Shown one piece after another: positions 61,930 through 64,000 of a stretch of 64,000 bases of DNA; within the stretch, counting starts at the first letter, position 1; every line of letters starts with the position of its first letter. A program made the position numbers and the translations under genes. The notes beneath the pieces were generated by a model, which was given only the letters and a program-made list of their open reading frames with translations, made no database searches and was not told the origin of the DNA. This DNA is from Cyclina sinensis (Eukaryota > Mollusca > Bivalvia > Venerida > Veneridae): positions 26,996,882 through 27,060,881 of the forward strand of contig JAAONU010000006.1 in the NCBI GenBank assembly GCA_012932295.1. Direction: 5' to 3'.

Positions 61930-62870
61930 ACAATTATATTTTTTTATACACTGCACTTCTATTTCTTACCATCTATCTTTATCTTAAGTTTCAAGTCAAC
62001 CCCTTACATAATGTTCAAGTCATTGTTCCGGACAAAAATTCATTATCAAACCCAAAAAAATGTAGGTAACATAAATTGGATAGGTAGAGTTATGCTTCTT
62101 AGGCAATGCACTTCTCCTTGTCACCAGCTATCTAAATTTTGAATTTCACATCAATTCACTTCAGTTTTAAAATTATGCTGTGGACAACAACGACAAAAAT
62201 CAAGGATACAAAAAAAAAGTGAACAGGTAGAGCTGTAGTTCTTGAGCAGTGCATGTCTACTTCTTGCAATCTATCTTTAAGTTTCAAGACAATCTCTCCG
62301 GACAAAATTCATTACAGAAATTAAAAAGGGGAGATAACTCAAAATCTGGAGTAGACGGGGTTATGCTTCTTGGGCACTGCACTTTTCCTTGTCGTCAGCT
62401 ATCTATATTTTAAGTTTCACATAATTTCTCTTGATAGTTTTAAAGTTATGCTCCTCTCAAACTTTTTTTAAGAAGGGAGATAATTAAAAAATGGGACCAG
62501 GAAGAGTTAAGGTTCTTGTGCTGCACTTGTACTTCTTACCATCTATCTTTAGCTTAAGTTTCAAGTCAATCCCTTCCATAGTGTTCAAGTTATGCTCCAG
62601 ACAAAAAACTCATTATAGAAATTAAAGACAGGGAGATTATTCAAAACCTGGATAAGAGTTATGCTTCCTAGGCAATGCTCTTCTCCTTGTCACCAACTAT
62701 TTATATTTTGTATCAGTTCACTTCATAGTTTTCTAGTTATGCTCTGGACAAGAAAAATTCATAGTTTTCTAGTTGTGCTCCGGACAAGAAATTTTCAAGA
62801 GGGGAGATAATTAAACATAACTGTTCGTAGACAGCTAGCTCCACTTTTCTAAGTGCTGGATAATAAATCA
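61930..62870. repeat. Degenerate array of about 150-165 bp units
   Basis: Recurring phrases are AGTTATGCTTCTTRGGCA, TGCACTTCTCCTTGTCACCA, TTAAGTTTCAAGTCAATCCC and GGGGAGATAA. Two unit types (CTTGTCACCAGCTATCTA and CTTACCATCTATCTTTA) appear in alternation over five to six units. Further pieces are at about 63430-63660. Similar repeats are common in bivalves by memory. Confidence 0.65.
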
Positions 62871-64000
62871 TAAGCTAAGTCAAACAAGAGGTCCAACTGA
62901 AAAAAAAAGAAAAAAGAAATTTGAGTGGGGAGGGCAAGTATCTATTCATGTAAGAAGAATTTAATTTTTTTGGCAGTGGAGGTGGTGGGGGTGCAGTAGT
63001 CAAGCAAGATTTTTTTAATTTTCTTTTTTGGAAGGGACTGGGGATTCTGATGGGGGAGGGGCCTGGAGGTGGAGTCAAGTACCTTCATATTATAAAGAAA
63101 TAATAAAAAAAATTCGGGGAAGGGTGTATGTGTGTGGGGGGGAGTCCCCAAGCATTGGGGCGGGGAAGTACCTACCCATCCCATGAAAGTAAATAGTTTA
63201 ATTCTAGGCTTTGTGCTTTGCCACAAGAAGTTTCCTCTTACATAACTATAAGCAAAATCAAGTGACCCCTGAGGTGTGGCTAATTTTGAAGCCAGGGACA
63301 TGGTTACCAACAATCTTAGTAGGGGTCTTGACGGTGATCAAGTATTCCAAGTTTGAAGGGAATATCTTTGACACTTTTTGATAAATGGACCTTAACAAAA
63401 AAGGTTAACCAAGACATTGTAAATCGAAAAAGGGGCATAACTTTGCAAAAATAAATTTGAGGGTTATCTGCTCTTTAGAAATGACAATAACTCCATTTTT
63501 TTTCTTCAAAAAGTGGTACTAGAAATGGGACCAGGTAGTAATGGTTCTTGTGCACTGCAGGTCTATTCATAGCAAGAAAGCTGCAGATCAAGTTTGTAGT
63601 CAGTCAGCCAATTTGTTGTTATGGTCGGACAAGGATGTCATCCGTCCGCCACAGGGTTTCCAATAATACAGCGTCTTTTGATAATGCTATAATCACATAT
63701 CACCATAACCCATAAACGGATGTCAAATGGATAACAGAATTTTCAGTCCGTTCATATCTGTTTGTGCTTGTGCTCCTTGCCAGGTAAGGTAGGATGATAC
63801 TGTTACCCGTTCTATATGGAAGAAATTTTTGAGCATGTTAGAAACTTGGTATGCACACAACCAGAAACAAAGCATGCATTGGAGGGATGGCAGCAATGTG
63901 TTGGCATGCGTTGTATTTGGAATTTGTGTGTGCCTTATCATGTATTTGTCCGATTCACATCAGTTCATGTCTAGTGGAACTGATTGGCGACGACCTGACT
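62871..64000. other. No gene recognised
   Basis: Contains G-rich stretches at about 62975-63070 and 63115-63175 (runs such as GGGGGGGAG) and a further degenerate piece of the preceding array ending in ATCCGTCCGCC near 63650. No supportable coding exon. Confidence 0.45.

Overview
The window is animal nuclear DNA: AT-rich, with small exons bounded by GT-AG introns, long introns, and many short repeats (tRNA-derived SINEs, MITE-like palindromes, minisatellites, arrays of about 150 bp). The protein sequences and the repeat style fit a lophotrochozoan, most likely a bivalve mollusc and perhaps a venerid clam. The organism call is inference from memory of such genomes; no search was run.

Layout. 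(1) 511-1545, minus strand: a two-exon reading frame for an 84-residue protein I do not recognise, with a YY1-like motif near its presumed 5' end. (2) 1.7-9.1 kb: gene-poor, with a SINE carrying perfect target-site duplications, a 60-bp tandem repeat, one orphan coding-like exon (2995-3202) and a TATA promoter with no recognised gene. (3) 9103-19889, minus: complete GTF2H4 (TFIIH p52), 13 coding exons, 458 aa. (4) 19936-40028, plus: complete VARS2-type valyl-tRNA synthetase, 24 coding exons, 1026 aa. The start codons of (3) and (4) are separated by only 46 bp, head to head. (5) 41896-44213, minus: two coding exons for a 545-aa protein with a long coiled coil and a C-terminal Death domain, tail to tail with VARS2. 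(6) 44.3-51.37 kb: no recognised gene; SINEs, a MITE with perfect 20-bp terminal repeats, and a large palindrome. (7) 51377-54624: about 87 copies of a 37-bp minisatellite. (8) 54.6-64 kb: no gene recognised; poly-C tract, hairpin, SINE with a triplicated head, and a degenerate array.

Function. GTF2H4 and VARS2 are housekeeping genes (transcription/repair; mitochondrial translation) that probably share one bidirectional promoter. They are also neighbours in the human genome (from memory), so the pairing may be an old linkage. The Death-domain gene probably belongs to the large molluscan repertoire of signalling adaptors. A fragment of about 57 bp from its coding exon is repeated in the VARS2 3' UTR in antisense orientation.

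I found no obviously new multi-gene system. The best leads are the divergent gene pair, the Death-domain gene and its antisense fragment, the 27-bp array that supplies a VARS2 splice acceptor, the 37-bp array with higher-order structure, and the pair of 22-bp palindromic micro-insertions. Exon coordinates were derived by hand from reading-frame continuity and splice-site rules.
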